Assembly (NCBI RefSeq): GCF_014196505.1
Contig: NZ_JACIDW010000002.1
Coordinates: forward strand, 434,001-498,000
DNA: 64,000 bases
Source of the DNA: Rhizobium metallidurans
GTDB taxonomy: Bacteria; Pseudomonadota; Alphaproteobacteria; Rhizobiales; Rhizobiaceae
Direction of reading: 5' to 3'
Program-made: the position numbers and the translations under genes
Notes under the pieces: generated by a model
Told to the model about the DNA's origin: nothing
What the model saw: the letters and a program-made list of their open reading frames with translations, nothing else
The model's database searches: none
Part shown: positions 35,900 through 45,101 of the stretch, piece after piece
How positions within the stretch are numbered: the first letter of the stretch is position 1
Layout: every line of letters begins with the position of its first letter

Positions 35900-36409
35900 A
35901 TGGCGAAAATCCTGAAATCTCCGATCGGGCTGGCGATGCTGGTCATCCTTCCAGCCCTCTCCGCCTGCACCGCGGATGTCGGTCCCGGCTATGGGCCAGG
36001 TCCAGCTTATGGAACCGGACCGGCCCCGGTCCGTCCGGCTCCCCCGCCGCGCCCTCGCCCGCCGCAGCCGCAAATGTGCACGATGGAATACGCGCCGGTC
36101 TGTGGTGAGCGCGGTGGCCGCACGCAGACATTCGGCAATGCCTGCCAGGCCAACAACAGCGGTTTCCGGATCGTTGGCCGAGGCGAGTGCCGCGCCGGCC
36201 CGCCGATGACGCCGGGACCCGGGCCGGGCCCTCGCCCGCGTCCGCCACGCGAGGAACCGATGCCGCCCCAGCGGCCCGGTGGCATCTGCACACGCGAATA
36301 CCGCCCCGTTTGCGGCGAGCGCGGCAGAGAGATCAGGACATTTTCGAATTCATGCGAGGCGGGCAATGCCGGCTTCCGCATCGTCGGCCAGGGCGAATGC
36401 CGCCGCTGA
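35900..36409 (+). CDS. Lipoprotein with two Kazal-type protease-inhibitor-like domains
   Basis: The product is 169 residues. A lipoprotein signal peptide ends in LSAC (about residue 24). A Pro/Gly-rich linker leads to a first Kazal-like unit (EYAPVCGERGGRTQTFGNAC then GFRIVGRGEC). A second Pro-rich linker and a second unit (EYRPVCGERGREIRTFSNSC then GFRIVGQGEC) follow. Each unit has four cysteines, so one of the three classical disulfides is absent, as I recall for many alphaproteobacterial Kazal proteins. It probably displays the domains in the envelope, perhaps against proteases. Target unknown. Confidence 0.85.
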   Translation: MAKILKSPIGLAMLVILPALSACTADVGPGYGPGPAYGTGPAPVRPAPPPRPRPPQPQMCTMEYAPVCGERGGRTQTFGNACQANNSGFRIVGRGECRAGPPMTPGPGPGPRPRPPREEPMPPQRPGGICTREYRPVCGERGREIRTFSNSCEAGNAGFRIVGQGECRR

Positions 36410-36433
36410 TGGCTGGACCTTGGCGGACGTCGG

Positions 36434-36462
36434 GTTTCCGGCCCCCGAACGGGGCCGGAAAC
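36434..36462. terminator. Bidirectional hairpin between convergent genes
   Basis: The perfect 12-bp stem GTTTCCGGCCCC/GGGGCCGGAAAC has a loop of CGAAC. It lies 25 bases after the Kazal gene and just 11 bases before the end of the convergent gene. T-runs are short on both sides. Confidence 0.6.
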
Positions 36463-36472
36463 GACTGGGGGC

Positions 36473-37924
36473 TCAGTTCGCGCCCTTGACCACCTGGCCG
36501 TTGACCGTGATCGAACCGTCGCGAGCAACGCTCACGTCCCAACGCTGACGGCCGTCGGGATCGGTCTTGCCGAAGCCCTTGACCATCATCAGGCCGAACG
36601 ACACCTGGTTGAGCTCGGGATTGCTCTTGGCCAGTTCCTGGATGGCGGTGATCGTCTTGTCGAAGTCGCGTGCGAGGATCGATGCGGTCATCGAATATTC
36701 CGTGGTCGACTTCGGAACGCCGCGAACCTCACCTGAAATTTCGGCATCATAGACGCTGGAACGCGCCGAAATCTTCGGGAAGGCAACGACCATCTCGCCA
36801 TTGGTCATGAGCTTCGCGAAAGCCTTGTCGCTCTCCTCGCTGCTCTTCTTCTCGTCGGTATAGTCGACCTTCATCAGCTCTTCGCCGAGTGCGGCGACGT
36901 TGAGCTCGGGGAAGCCGAACTGGAGCTCCAGCTCCTCGGGAACGAAGGGCGCGTACATCTCGGGCAACAACGCGGTATCAAGGCTGATCCGCTTCGCCGC
37001 CATGCCGACATCGAACCGCATCGCGTCGCTCGGGCCGCTCACGCCGATCGTGTAATCGATGCTGTCGGCGCCGCCGCTGCCGGCCACGCTCGATACGCTC
37101 ACCTTGTTCAGCGTTATCGTCTCGTTCAGGCTCGTCAGCAGCGGGAACGACTTGCGCAGCAGTTCCTTGATCTTCTCGCTGTCGGCGCGCTTGAGCTTCT
37201 TGTCGTCGGCGTGCTCGATGACGAAGGCGAGGATCTCGCGGAAATCGTTGATGGAAACGCCATTCACCGCGGCGGCGAAATCCACCGAGTCGGCGCGGAT
37301 CTCGACGGCCGGTACTTCCTTGCCGCTGATCGTCTCGACGAAGGCGTTCATCGTGCCGCTGCCGGCGAAATTGGTCCGCCCCTTCAACTCGGCATCAGAC
37401 GAGGTCATCTTGTAGGTCGAGGGGCCGGTCTCGACGCTCACCTCTTCCTTCTCCGTCTTCGAGGAGAAGCGAAGCGCCTTGCTGGAGAAGTCGCCAGACT
37501 TGAGATAGCTGATCGCCGGATCGAAGACGCCGTTGGAAATCAGGGAATCGATGACATAGGTGAACTCGGTGTTCGGCTGGCCGGGCGCCTTGAACGCGCC
37601 GGTGACGTCGAGCGAGTTGTTGCCCTCGATCGTCCACAGGCCGCTTTCTTCAGGCGTTGCGAAGATCGACCACGGGTTCAGGCCCTTGATGGAAAAGTTC
37701 TTCGGATCGGCCTTCTTCAGGAGCGCCGCGAAGTCATAGACGATCTCGTAGCGCGTGCCCGCCGGGTTGACGGTCACGAAGCCCTTGGCCGCGTCCTTCG
37801 GCAGAAGCCGCGACAGGTTCGCCTCGATTTCCTTGGCGCCCTGCTGGTTGATATCGACCGCCTGGGCCGTCGAGATCAAGCCGAGAAGAACGACAGCGGT
37901 CGCCGTTAGGGTCTTGAGTTGCAT
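36473..37924 (-). CDS. Exported protein of unknown function
   Basis: The 483-residue protein begins with a signal peptide (MQLKTLTATAVVLLGLISTA, cleavage near AQA). The mature part is soluble, mixed alpha/beta with repeated beta-strand patterns (GLWTIEGNNSLDVTGAFKAP, KGRTNFAGSGTMNAFVE) and a C-terminal RWDVSVARDGSITVNGQVVK. I recognise it as a widespread rhizobial periplasmic protein but not its family (it resembles DUF2125-like proteins only in outline). The start at 37924 has GGGAG 9 bases upstream. The open frame upstream is non-conserved. Confidence 0.75.
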   Translation of the reverse strand: MQLKTLTATAVVLLGLISTAQAVDINQQGAKEIEANLSRLLPKDAAKGFVTVNPAGTRYEIVYDFAALLKKADPKNFSIKGLNPWSIFATPEESGLWTIEGNNSLDVTGAFKAPGQPNTEFTYVIDSLISNGVFDPAISYLKSGDFSSKALRFSSKTEKEEVSVETGPSTYKMTSSDAELKGRTNFAGSGTMNAFVETISGKEVPAVEIRADSVDFAAAVNGVSINDFREILAFVIEHADDKKLKRADSEKIKELLRKSFPLLTSLNETITLNKVSVSSVAGSGGADSIDYTIGVSGPSDAMRFDVGMAAKRISLDTALLPEMYAPFVPEELELQFGFPELNVAALGEELMKVDYTDEKKSSEESDKAFAKLMTNGEMVVAFPKISARSSVYDAEISGEVRGVPKSTTEYSMTASILARDFDKTITAIQELAKSNPELNQVSFGLMMVKGFGKTDPDGRQRWDVSVARDGSITVNGQVVKGAN

Positions 37925-38006
37925 GCTGAATTTCTCCCGTACCATTTGAGGTCGCATGTGAAGGCTCGGGCCCCGCCCTGTCAACCCGGCAGTTGCATGG
38001 GCGATT

Positions 38007-40787
38007 TCAGGCGGCGATCTTGCGCGAGCGCATCGGCATCGGCCGGCCGAGAAGATAGCCCTGCGCCTCGTCGCAGCCTTCGTCGAGCAGTATCCCGAGC
38101 TGGACATCCGTCTCGACGCCCTCGGCAAGCACCGGAATGCTGAGGCTTTGCCCGAGCGCCAGGATCGCGCGGATGATCGCCTTTGCTTGCTCGCTGGTCT
38201 CGACCTCGTTCATGAAGCTGCGGTCGAGCTTGATCTTGTCGAACGGGAAGGAGCGCAGCGTCTCCAGCGACGAATAGCCCGTGCCGAAATCGTCGATGGC
38301 GATGGACACGCCGAGGTTCTTCACCTGGCGCAGCGTCAGCAGCGCCCGGTCTTTGTCGACGATGATCGACGATTCGGTGATCTCGAGCTCAAGGCGCCAC
38401 GGCTCGAGCCCGGTCTCGAACAGGACCGAATGCACGAGATGCGCGATATCCTGGTGGCCGATCTGGACTGGCGACAGGTTGACGGCGATCTTGTGCTTCT
38501 CGGCCCATCCGGCGGCCTCCTTGCAGGCCTCCCGCAGCACCCACTCGCCGATGGGCACGATCGCGCCGCATTCCTCGGCGACCGAGATGAAGTCGGCCGG
38601 CGGCACGTTACCGCGTGTCGGATGTTCCCAGCGCAGCAGAACCTCGTAACCGGTAATCTCGCCGGTCGAGACCGATTTCTGCACCTGGTAGTGCAGATGC
38701 AATTCGTTCCGATCGATGGCCGACCAGAGATCGCTCGCCATCTTGCGTCGGTCGCGCGCCGCCTCGTCCATCGCCACTTCATAGAAGCAGATGCGCTCGC
38801 TGAGCGTCGCCTTGGCGCGGTACATGGCCAGATCGGCGTTGGCCAGCAGCATCTCGCCGGTCGATCCGTCCTGCGGATAGATGGCGACGCCGATGCTGGC
38901 GTCGGGATTGATGTCGAAGCCGTCGATCTTGAAGTCATCCGTCAGGCTCGCCTCGAGCCGCGACACGAAATCATGCAGGTCCGCGATGTCGGAGAACTGC
39001 TTGATCGCCGCGAACTCGTCACCGCCGAAGCGGGCGACGAACTCGTCTTCGCCGAGACGCTGGCTCATTCGCTCCGACAGGGTGACCAGCACCTGATCGC
39101 CGGCGCTGTGGCCGCGCTGATCGTTGATCTCCTTGAACTTGTCGAGATCGATGCCGATGACCGCGACCTGCATTCCCGCGCGCTTGGCGACCGCCAGGTC
39201 CTGCGACAGGCGCTCGGAAAACGCCGAGCGGTTGGGCAATCCCGTCAGCGCGTCGTGGCGCGCCATGAACGCGATCCTTTCTTCCGAAAGCAGCCGCTCC
39301 GTGATGTCCTCGTAGGTCGCGACCCAGCCGCCATCGGGAAGCTCGTTGAGGTTCAGCTGGATCGACCGGCCATGCGCGATCTTGTGAATGATCGAGTGTT
39401 CACCCAGCCTGAACGCGCGCTTCAGCTTGTCGTAATGCTCGGACGAGCGCGTCGCCACCAACTCGGGATCGGAAAAGTGGATCTCGTATCCGAGCGCGAT
39501 GATCTGCCTGTAGCTCATGCCGGGACGGATCGTTCCCGGCTGAAATTCGAAGATCTCGCTATAGCGGCGGTTTGCGAGAACGAGGCGCTCCTCGGCGTCG
39601 AACAGGCAGATGCCCTGGGAGACGTTCTCAAGCGCGAGGTCGAGATTGCGCGAGACTTGCTTGATGCGGTCGCGGTCGGCTTTCTGCTCGGTCACGTCCC
39701 TGGTGATCTTCGCGTAGCCGGCGATCTCGCCGTCGGCGGCCCAGATGGGATCGATCACGACGTGAGCCCAGAACGAGGTTCCATCCTTGCGGAAGCGCCA
39801 GCCCTCCGCCTCGAATTTGCCCTCCGTACGCGCCTTCAGCAGGGCACGCTGCGGCAGGCCGGCGGCGCGCTCCTCCTCGGAATAGAATCGTCCGAAATCC
39901 TCGCCGATGATTTCGTCGGCGGTGTATCCCTTCGCGCGCTGCGCGCCGACGTTCCAGTTCGTGACGCGGCCGTCCTTGTCGAGCATGTAGATCGCGTAAT
40001 CGGTCACGCCCTGCACGAGCATCTCGAAACGCGCCTCGCTTTCCTTGGTCGAGCTTTCCGCCCGCATCGCGAACAGCGCCGCGGCGAAGCCGGACGCGAT
40101 CATCGACAGCGACACGGAGAGAAGGGTGACGACCATGAAGCCCGTCGACATGGTTTCGCTCGGATCGACCGTCGGGCCGGGACCGGGTACGATCGTCAGC
40201 GCCGCCATGGCGGTGAAATGCATCGCCACGATGGCCGCGCAGACGGTGGCGGCCGGCACGAGCAGCTTGCGGCCCGCGGCCTTGATGTCGGGAAGCAGGT
40301 AGAAGCCGATAGCCGAAATGACGACGGCAAGGGTCATCGAGGCGATGACGAACGACCGGTCCCATGTCATGCTGCCGGCAAACCGCATCGCCGCCATGCC
40401 GAGGAAGTGCATCGACGTGACGCCGATGCCGAACAGCACCCCGGCGAACGCCCTGCGCGCCCTGCTTTCGGCCCCGGCCGCGAAGGTCACGGCCGCAAGC
40501 GTGGCAACCAGCACCAGCGCCAGCGATGTCAATGTTCCGGACGTATCGTAAGTGACGACCACGCCGCCGCTATAAGCGAGCATCGCCACGAAATGCGTCG
40601 CCCAGATCCCGAAGCCGCCGGCGGCACCACCCATCAACAGCCAGATCAGGCGCGCCACCTTGACGGTGTTTCGCGCCCGCTGCAGCAGCGTCAGCGCGGC
40701 AAGGCTCGACAGGAAGCACAGGCACGCGGCCAGCACGACCAGCCTGAGATCGTGCATTTGGGCAATGCAGTTAAAAACGGTAAACAT
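38007..40787 (-). CDS. MHYT-PAS-GGDEF-EAL cyclic-di-GMP protein
   Basis: The product is 926 residues. An N-terminal MHYT sensor has about seven membrane helices and the repeated motif seen as THFVAM, SMHFLGM and AMHFTAM (putative copper or gas ligand site). Two PAS domains follow (YAIYMLDKDGRVTNWNVGAQ; GICLFDAEERLVLANRRYSE). A GGDEF domain has the intact motif RFGGDEFAAI, and an EAL domain carries YEVLLRWEHP (EVL variant), ELEITESSIIVD, DDFGTGYSSLETL and VLAEGVE. Both diguanylate cyclase and phosphodiesterase activities are plausible. It is divergent from rplY. Confidence 0.93.
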   Translation of the reverse strand: MFTVFNCIAQMHDLRLVVLAACLCFLSSLAALTLLQRARNTVKVARLIWLLMGGAAGGFGIWATHFVAMLAYSGGVVVTYDTSGTLTSLALVLVATLAAVTFAAGAESRARRAFAGVLFGIGVTSMHFLGMAAMRFAGSMTWDRSFVIASMTLAVVISAIGFYLLPDIKAAGRKLLVPAATVCAAIVAMHFTAMAALTIVPGPGPTVDPSETMSTGFMVVTLLSVSLSMIASGFAAALFAMRAESSTKESEARFEMLVQGVTDYAIYMLDKDGRVTNWNVGAQRAKGYTADEIIGEDFGRFYSEEERAAGLPQRALLKARTEGKFEAEGWRFRKDGTSFWAHVVIDPIWAADGEIAGYAKITRDVTEQKADRDRIKQVSRNLDLALENVSQGICLFDAEERLVLANRRYSEIFEFQPGTIRPGMSYRQIIALGYEIHFSDPELVATRSSEHYDKLKRAFRLGEHSIIHKIAHGRSIQLNLNELPDGGWVATYEDITERLLSEERIAFMARHDALTGLPNRSAFSERLSQDLAVAKRAGMQVAVIGIDLDKFKEINDQRGHSAGDQVLVTLSERMSQRLGEDEFVARFGGDEFAAIKQFSDIADLHDFVSRLEASLTDDFKIDGFDINPDASIGVAIYPQDGSTGEMLLANADLAMYRAKATLSERICFYEVAMDEAARDRRKMASDLWSAIDRNELHLHYQVQKSVSTGEITGYEVLLRWEHPTRGNVPPADFISVAEECGAIVPIGEWVLREACKEAAGWAEKHKIAVNLSPVQIGHQDIAHLVHSVLFETGLEPWRLELEITESSIIVDKDRALLTLRQVKNLGVSIAIDDFGTGYSSLETLRSFPFDKIKLDRSFMNEVETSEQAKAIIRAILALGQSLSIPVLAEGVETDVQLGILLDEGCDEAQGYLLGRPMPMRSRKIAA

Positions 40788-41187
40788 GACTTATCCGGAC
40801 CAATTTGCCGTTCCGCTTTCATACGCGGCGGCTTAAGAAAGCGATAATGCCGGCGGTCCGCGCGGTCCTGGCGATGGCTAATCGCGACTGTTATTAATGC
40901 CGCGTCAACGGCGGGTGATCCTGGGTTTTGATTGGCCTTCGCGGCGAATGCCCAAGTTGCATCAGGCCATGCTAAAAGACTCACGCTAAAAGACAGGGGC
41001 GGTCTCGCCTGCGTCCGTGCCCCGCCGGATGACGACCCTTGCCATTCCACCGCAACTAGACTATAGCGCACGCGTCCGCACAGACACCCTTGGAGGCAAT
41101 GCGGATGAGGATGGGGAAACCCGCCTCCAGTTCAGCGACAGGCGATGCCTGCGCCGAGCTCTCCAAATAACCTCGGAAGGAAAAGTC
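40788..41187. other. Divergent regulatory region between the MHYT-GGDEF-EAL gene and rplY
   Basis: The 400-base gap contains the rplY promoter (TTGCCA at 41039-41044, 16-base spacer, CTATAG at 41061-41066) and a leader of about 115 bases. The part near the c-di-GMP gene shows nothing I can name. Confidence 0.5.
41039..41151 (+). promoter_or_regulatory. rplY promoter and structured leader
   Basis: After the TTGCCA-N16-CTATAG promoter, the leader contains a stem-loop TGGAGGC (41091-41097) with GCCTCCA (41123-41129) and a small hairpin CAGGC/GCCTG (41139-41151). Such structures before ribosomal-protein genes often bind the protein itself, but that is only inference here. Confidence 0.5.
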
Positions 41188-41796
41188 ATGAGCCACGAAA
41201 GCTACGAGCTCAAGGCCGAGGCGCGCGAACGGGTTGGTAAGGGGTCCGCCCGTGAACTTCGCCGCAATGGTCTCATCCCGGCTGTCATCTATGGTGACAA
41301 GCAGGCCCCAATTTCGATCTCCCTCAGCACCAATGAGGTAACGAAGCGCATCCACGCTGGCGGTTTCATGACCACCATCGCTACGATCGACGTCGACGGC
41401 AAGAAGTACAAGGTTCTGCCGAAGGACTACCAGCTCGATCCGGTCCGCGACTTCACGATGCACGTGGATTTCCTGCGCGTATCCGGCAACACCCAGGTCT
41501 CCGTCCAGATCCCGGTTCACTTCATCAACGAAGAGAAGTCCCAGGGCCTCAAGGTCGGCGGCGTTCTGAACATCGTTCGTCACGAAGTCGAAGTTCATTG
41601 CCCGGCCGATGCGATCCCGGAATTCTTCAACGTTGACCTCAGCGGCAAGAAGATCGGCGACAGCATCCACATCTCCGAAGTCACCCTGCCGAAGGGCGTG
41701 ACCACGGTTATCGACCGCGACTTCACGATCGCCACGATCGTTGCTCCGGCAGCAGGCGTATCGGAAGAAGAAGAAGCTGGCGAAGCTGAAGCTTGA
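41188..41796 (+). CDS. rplY: 50S ribosomal protein L25 / general stress protein Ctc
   Basis: The 202-residue protein has an N-terminal L25 domain ([38 protein letters not shown]) and the long C-terminal TL5/Ctc domain ([36 protein letters not shown]) with an acidic tail. It binds 5S rRNA in the large subunit. GGAAGGAAAA precedes the ATG. A strong terminator follows, so the gene is monocistronic here, unlike the rplY-pth pairs in many rhizobia. Confidence 0.96.
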   Translation: MSHESYELKAEARERVGKGSARELRRNGLIPAVIYGDKQAPISISLSTNEVTKRIHAGGFMTTIATIDVDGKKYKVLPKDYQLDPVRDFTMHVDFLRVSGNTQVSVQIPVHFINEEKSQGLKVGGVLNIVRHEVEVHCPADAIPEFFNVDLSGKKIGDSIHISEVTLPKGVTTVIDRDFTIATIVAPAAGVSEEEEAGEAEA

Positions 41797-41828
41797 TCTT
41801 TTGAACGCTTGAACGCTTTGTAAAGTAT

Positions 41829-41860
41829 AAGACCCGCTTTCTCCGGAAAGCGGGTCTTTT
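41829..41860 (+). terminator. Terminator of rplY
   Basis: The perfect 13-bp stem AAGACCCGCTTTC/GAAAGCGGGTCTT with loop TCCG ends in TTTT. Confidence 0.9.
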
Positions 41861-41983
41861 CATTTCCGCCGGCCGAAGCATTTCAACTTCGATTAAGACA
41901 TTTCGTGGAAGCATGCCCCATCGTTTCAGAACACGTTCCGTTCCGAACGAAGACATTGCGCGGTAAGGGGCAAACGCAGGAAA

Positions 41984-44341
41984 ATGCATAATTCCGTCCA
42001 GAACAGATTTCTAGGAATTGTGTTCGCCGCGCTTCTTCTGCTCGTAACCCCGCTTTTTGTTCTCTTCCTTTTCCTCTCCTCGGAACGAGCCGAAAAGGAA
42101 ATCCGCGACGGCATCTCTGTTCTTCTCGTCGCCAACGCGCAGGCGCTTGCAAAGCCGCTCTGGGATCTGGATGAAGACAGCGTCACGCAGATCAGCGCCG
42201 CCGTCGTCTCGCAGGGCAGCATCGTCAAGGTTCAGGTCCGCGACGGCTCGGGCCAGCTCGACGTCAGCCAGTCGACCATCCCGGCATCCTACCGGGGCGG
42301 ACTGGTCGAGGTATCGCGCGCCATCACCTACACCACACTGGACGGCCCGAAGAAGCTCGGGACCATCTCGGTCTTCTATCCCGCGCCCGACCTGTTTTCC
42401 GGCCTGAGGAACGAAGAGATCATCTTCCTGTCGATCTTCGTCTTCGCCGTTCTCATCGTCTTTTGCGCCGGGCTCATCGGCAACCGCATCGTCCTCATCA
42501 GACCGTTGATGCGCCTGATCGCGGCCATCGAGGCCACCGGCCAGCTCGGTTCTCGCCATCATGTCGACTGGCGCTCCAACGACGAGATGGGCCGCCTGGC
42601 CCGCAGCTTCAACACCATGCAGTCCAAGCTGGAGAGCGAGGAGCAGGAACTGAAACTCGCGCATCGCCGCGCCATCGACATCTACAATCTGACACCGGCC
42701 ATGCTGTTCTCCCTCGACGAGGACGACCGCATCACCGCCGTCAGCGACTACTGGCTCGCCGCCACCGGCTACAAGCGCGAGGACATCGTCGGCAATCGCT
42801 TCGCCGATCTCGTCACGCCCGACACGCGCGGCGCGTTCCTCGAGCGCAAGGACGACCTGAATGGCGGCGTGACCGTCGATGTCACCGTCAAGTTCCTGTG
42901 TGCCGACGGTTGCGTCATGGACGTGCTGATTCTGGAATCGAAGGCCGCGACCGGCGGCCAGGACTTCCTGTCGCTCTCCGTCATGACCGATGTCACCGCG
43001 CTGAAGGCCTCCGAAGCCCGCAACCACAAGCAGGCGATCACCGACCACCTGACCGGCCTTCTCAATCGCCAGGGCTTCGAGACCGTACTCGACGGCAAGA
43101 TCCGCGAGGCCGACGCCGCCAGCCAGGAGCTCGCCTGCCTGTTCGTCGATCTCGACCGCTTCAAGTGGATCAACGACAATCTCGGCCACGCCGAGGGCGA
43201 CAAGGCGCTGCGCGAGTTCGTCGGCCGCCTGAAGAGCAAGCTCGCGCCATCGGACGTGGCAGCCCGCCTCGGCGGTGACGAGTTCGCGATCCTGCTGCCA
43301 TCGCAAGACGCCGCCCGGCGCGCCGATCTGATGGCCGAGATGCTCGCCGCGATCTTCGACGAGCCTTTCGGTACCGACATGCATCTGAGCGCCAGCGTCG
43401 GCATCGCCATCTATCCGCGCCACGCCGACAATGCCGCCGAGCTGCTGCAGAAATCCGACATGGCGATGTATGCCAAGAAGCGCGACGGCAAGAACGGCGC
43501 CCAGCATTTCGACAACGAAATGGTCGACCACGCCCGCGCCCGCGCCGAGATCGAGAGCTGCATCGAGATCGGCCTGATCGAGGACTGGTTCGAGGCCTAT
43601 CTCCAGCCGATCGTCAATCTCAACGGCCGAGGCGTCGCCGGCTTCGAGGCACTGATGCGCCTCAATCATCCGGTCAAGGGCCTGATGGCGCCGGCCGGCG
43701 TCATCAACGTCGCCGAGGAGACGGGCAAGATCATCCGCGTCGGCAATGTCATCATGGAAAAGGCGATCGAGCATCTGGCGGCGCTCTCGGCGCTTCCCGG
43801 CCTGGAAAACAGCTACCTCGCCATCAACTTCTCGCCGCTGCAGTTCGAGCCGTCGCTGCCGGCGCGGCTGGCATCGCTGCTGATGCGCCACAATATCCGC
43901 CCCGAGCGGATCGTCGTCGAGATCACCGAAGCGGTCTTGATGCACAACAACCCCGAAATCCGCAAGATCGTCAGCGATATCCGCCAGTTCGGCTGCCGCA
44001 TCGCGCTCGACGACTTCGGCACCGGCTACTCCTCGCTCAGCTATCTTAATCGCTTCCCTGTCGACATCATCAAGATCGACCAGTCCTTCACCCGCTCGAT
44101 CAACGACGCCAACGAGGATATAAGGCGCAAGAGCCGCACGCTCGTCGAGAGCATCACGACGCTCTCACACAAGATGGGCTGCAACGTGATCGCCGAAGGT
44201 ATCGAGACCGAGCAGGAGTGCCATACGCTGTGCGAGATGGGCCTCGACTACGGACAGGGCTATCTCTTCCACCGGCCGCAGACCGTCGATCAGCTGATGA
44301 TCCGGCTGGCGGATGCTCAAACGCTCGCCCGCGCCTCCTAG
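41984..44341 (+). CDS. HAMP-PAS-GGDEF-EAL cyclic-di-GMP protein
   Basis: The 785-residue protein has an N-terminal membrane helix (FLGIVFAALLLLVTPLFVLF), a periplasmic sensor of about 110 residues and a second helix (IIFLSIFVFAVLIVFCAGLI). A HAMP segment, a PAS domain (FSLDEDDRITAVSDYWLAAT), a GGDEF domain with intact RLGGDEFAILLP and an EAL domain (FEALMRLNHP, VVEITEAVL, DDFGTGYSSLSYL, VIAEGIETEQE) follow. Both enzymatic centres look intact. A periplasmic binding protein gene begins 19 bases downstream, which suggests that it supplies or shares the sensed signal. Confidence 0.93.
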   Translation: MHNSVQNRFLGIVFAALLLLVTPLFVLFLFLSSERAEKEIRDGISVLLVANAQALAKPLWDLDEDSVTQISAAVVSQGSIVKVQVRDGSGQLDVSQSTIPASYRGGLVEVSRAITYTTLDGPKKLGTISVFYPAPDLFSGLRNEEIIFLSIFVFAVLIVFCAGLIGNRIVLIRPLMRLIAAIEATGQLGSRHHVDWRSNDEMGRLARSFNTMQSKLESEEQELKLAHRRAIDIYNLTPAMLFSLDEDDRITAVSDYWLAATGYKREDIVGNRFADLVTPDTRGAFLERKDDLNGGVTVDVTVKFLCADGCVMDVLILESKAATGGQDFLSLSVMTDVTALKASEARNHKQAITDHLTGLLNRQGFETVLDGKIREADAASQELACLFVDLDRFKWINDNLGHAEGDKALREFVGRLKSKLAPSDVAARLGGDEFAILLPSQDAARRADLMAEMLAAIFDEPFGTDMHLSASVGIAIYPRHADNAAELLQKSDMAMYAKKRDGKNGAQHFDNEMVDHARARAEIESCIEIGLIEDWFEAYLQPIVNLNGRGVAGFEALMRLNHPVKGLMAPAGVINVAEETGKIIRVGNVIMEKAIEHLAALSALPGLENSYLAINFSPLQFEPSLPARLASLLMRHNIRPERIVVEITEAVLMHNNPEIRKIVSDIRQFGCRIALDDFGTGYSSLSYLNRFPVDIIKIDQSFTRSINDANEDIRRKSRTLVESITTLSHKMGCNVIAEGIETEQECHTLCEMGLDYGQGYLFHRPQTVDQLMIRLADAQTLARAS

Positions 44342-44360
44342 ACGCAAGAGAGAAGCCGAG

Positions 44361-45083
44361 ATGATAAAACCGCTGCTGCTTCTCGCTCTCCTGAGCTTGC
44401 CCTTCGCCGGCCCGGCAAGTGCCGCCACCGTCAATTTCGTGACCGAGGAATACCCGCCCTTCAGCTACCACGAAGGCAAGGACCTGAAAGGCGCGGCCAT
44501 CGAGCAGGTGCGGATGTTGATGCGGAAGGCCGGGATCGATATGAGCGTCGAGATCATGCCCTGGAGCCGCGCCTACGCCGCCACCCAGGCCACCCCGATG
44601 ACCTGCCTCTTCACGACCGCGCACAGCCCCGAGCGCGACCAGCTGTTCAAGTGGGTCGAGCCGCTGCTTGTGGACGACAACATCCTGGTGGCGACGGCTT
44701 CGTCGGGCATTCCCGCAACCGATCCGGACAGCACCCGGCGTTACGTCGTGGGCACCCATCGCGGCGACTACACCGAGAAGCTGCTGAAGGAAAAGGGGTT
44801 CACCAGGATCGATGTCGCCAGCGACTTCCCGTCGACGCTGCGCAAGCTGCTGAGCGGCCGCATCGACCTGATGCCCATCTCGTCGATCTATTTCGAGAAA
44901 CTCAAGCTCGAACACCCCCTGGTGCGTATCGCGACGCTCTCTTCCCAGTCGCTCGGGATCGCCTGCGAGAAGAGCTTCCCCGAGGATTTGAGGGCCAGGA
45001 TGCAGCAGGCGCTCGACGAATTGATCTCCGACGGCACCCAGCGGGCGATCTTCGAGAAATACGGCCTGCGCCCGCGCCCCTGA
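44361..45083 (+). CDS. Periplasmic solute-binding protein (SBP_bac_3 type)
   Basis: The 240-residue protein has a signal peptide (MIKPLLLLALLSLPFAGPAS to AA) and one SBP_bac_3 domain (VNFVTEEYPPFSYHEGKDLK, RAYAATQATPMTCLFTTAHS, SDFPSTLRKLLSGRIDLMPI). No ABC permease or ATPase is near. It lies 19 bases behind a membrane-bound GGDEF-EAL protein, preceded by AAGAGAGAAGCCGAG, so it probably acts as a sensor partner rather than a transporter component. That is inferred from context. Confidence 0.85.
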   Translation: MIKPLLLLALLSLPFAGPASAATVNFVTEEYPPFSYHEGKDLKGAAIEQVRMLMRKAGIDMSVEIMPWSRAYAATQATPMTCLFTTAHSPERDQLFKWVEPLLVDDNILVATASSGIPATDPDSTRRYVVGTHRGDYTEKLLKEKGFTRIDVASDFPSTLRKLLSGRIDLMPISSIYFEKLKLEHPLVRIATLSSQSLGIACEKSFPEDLRARMQQALDELISDGTQRAIFEKYGLRPRP

Positions 45084-45101
45084 TCGCGCGCTCCAAATCT
45101 T

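Noticed and set aside
38148..40847. An open frame of 899 codons on the plus strand
   Set aside because: It lies antisense to the GGDEF-EAL gene. Its translation is Arg/His/Asp-rich low complexity with no domain. It is a shadow of a GC-rich gene.
42011..43945. Open frame of 644 codons on the minus strand
   Set aside because: It is antisense to the second GGDEF-EAL gene, with composition typical of shadows.
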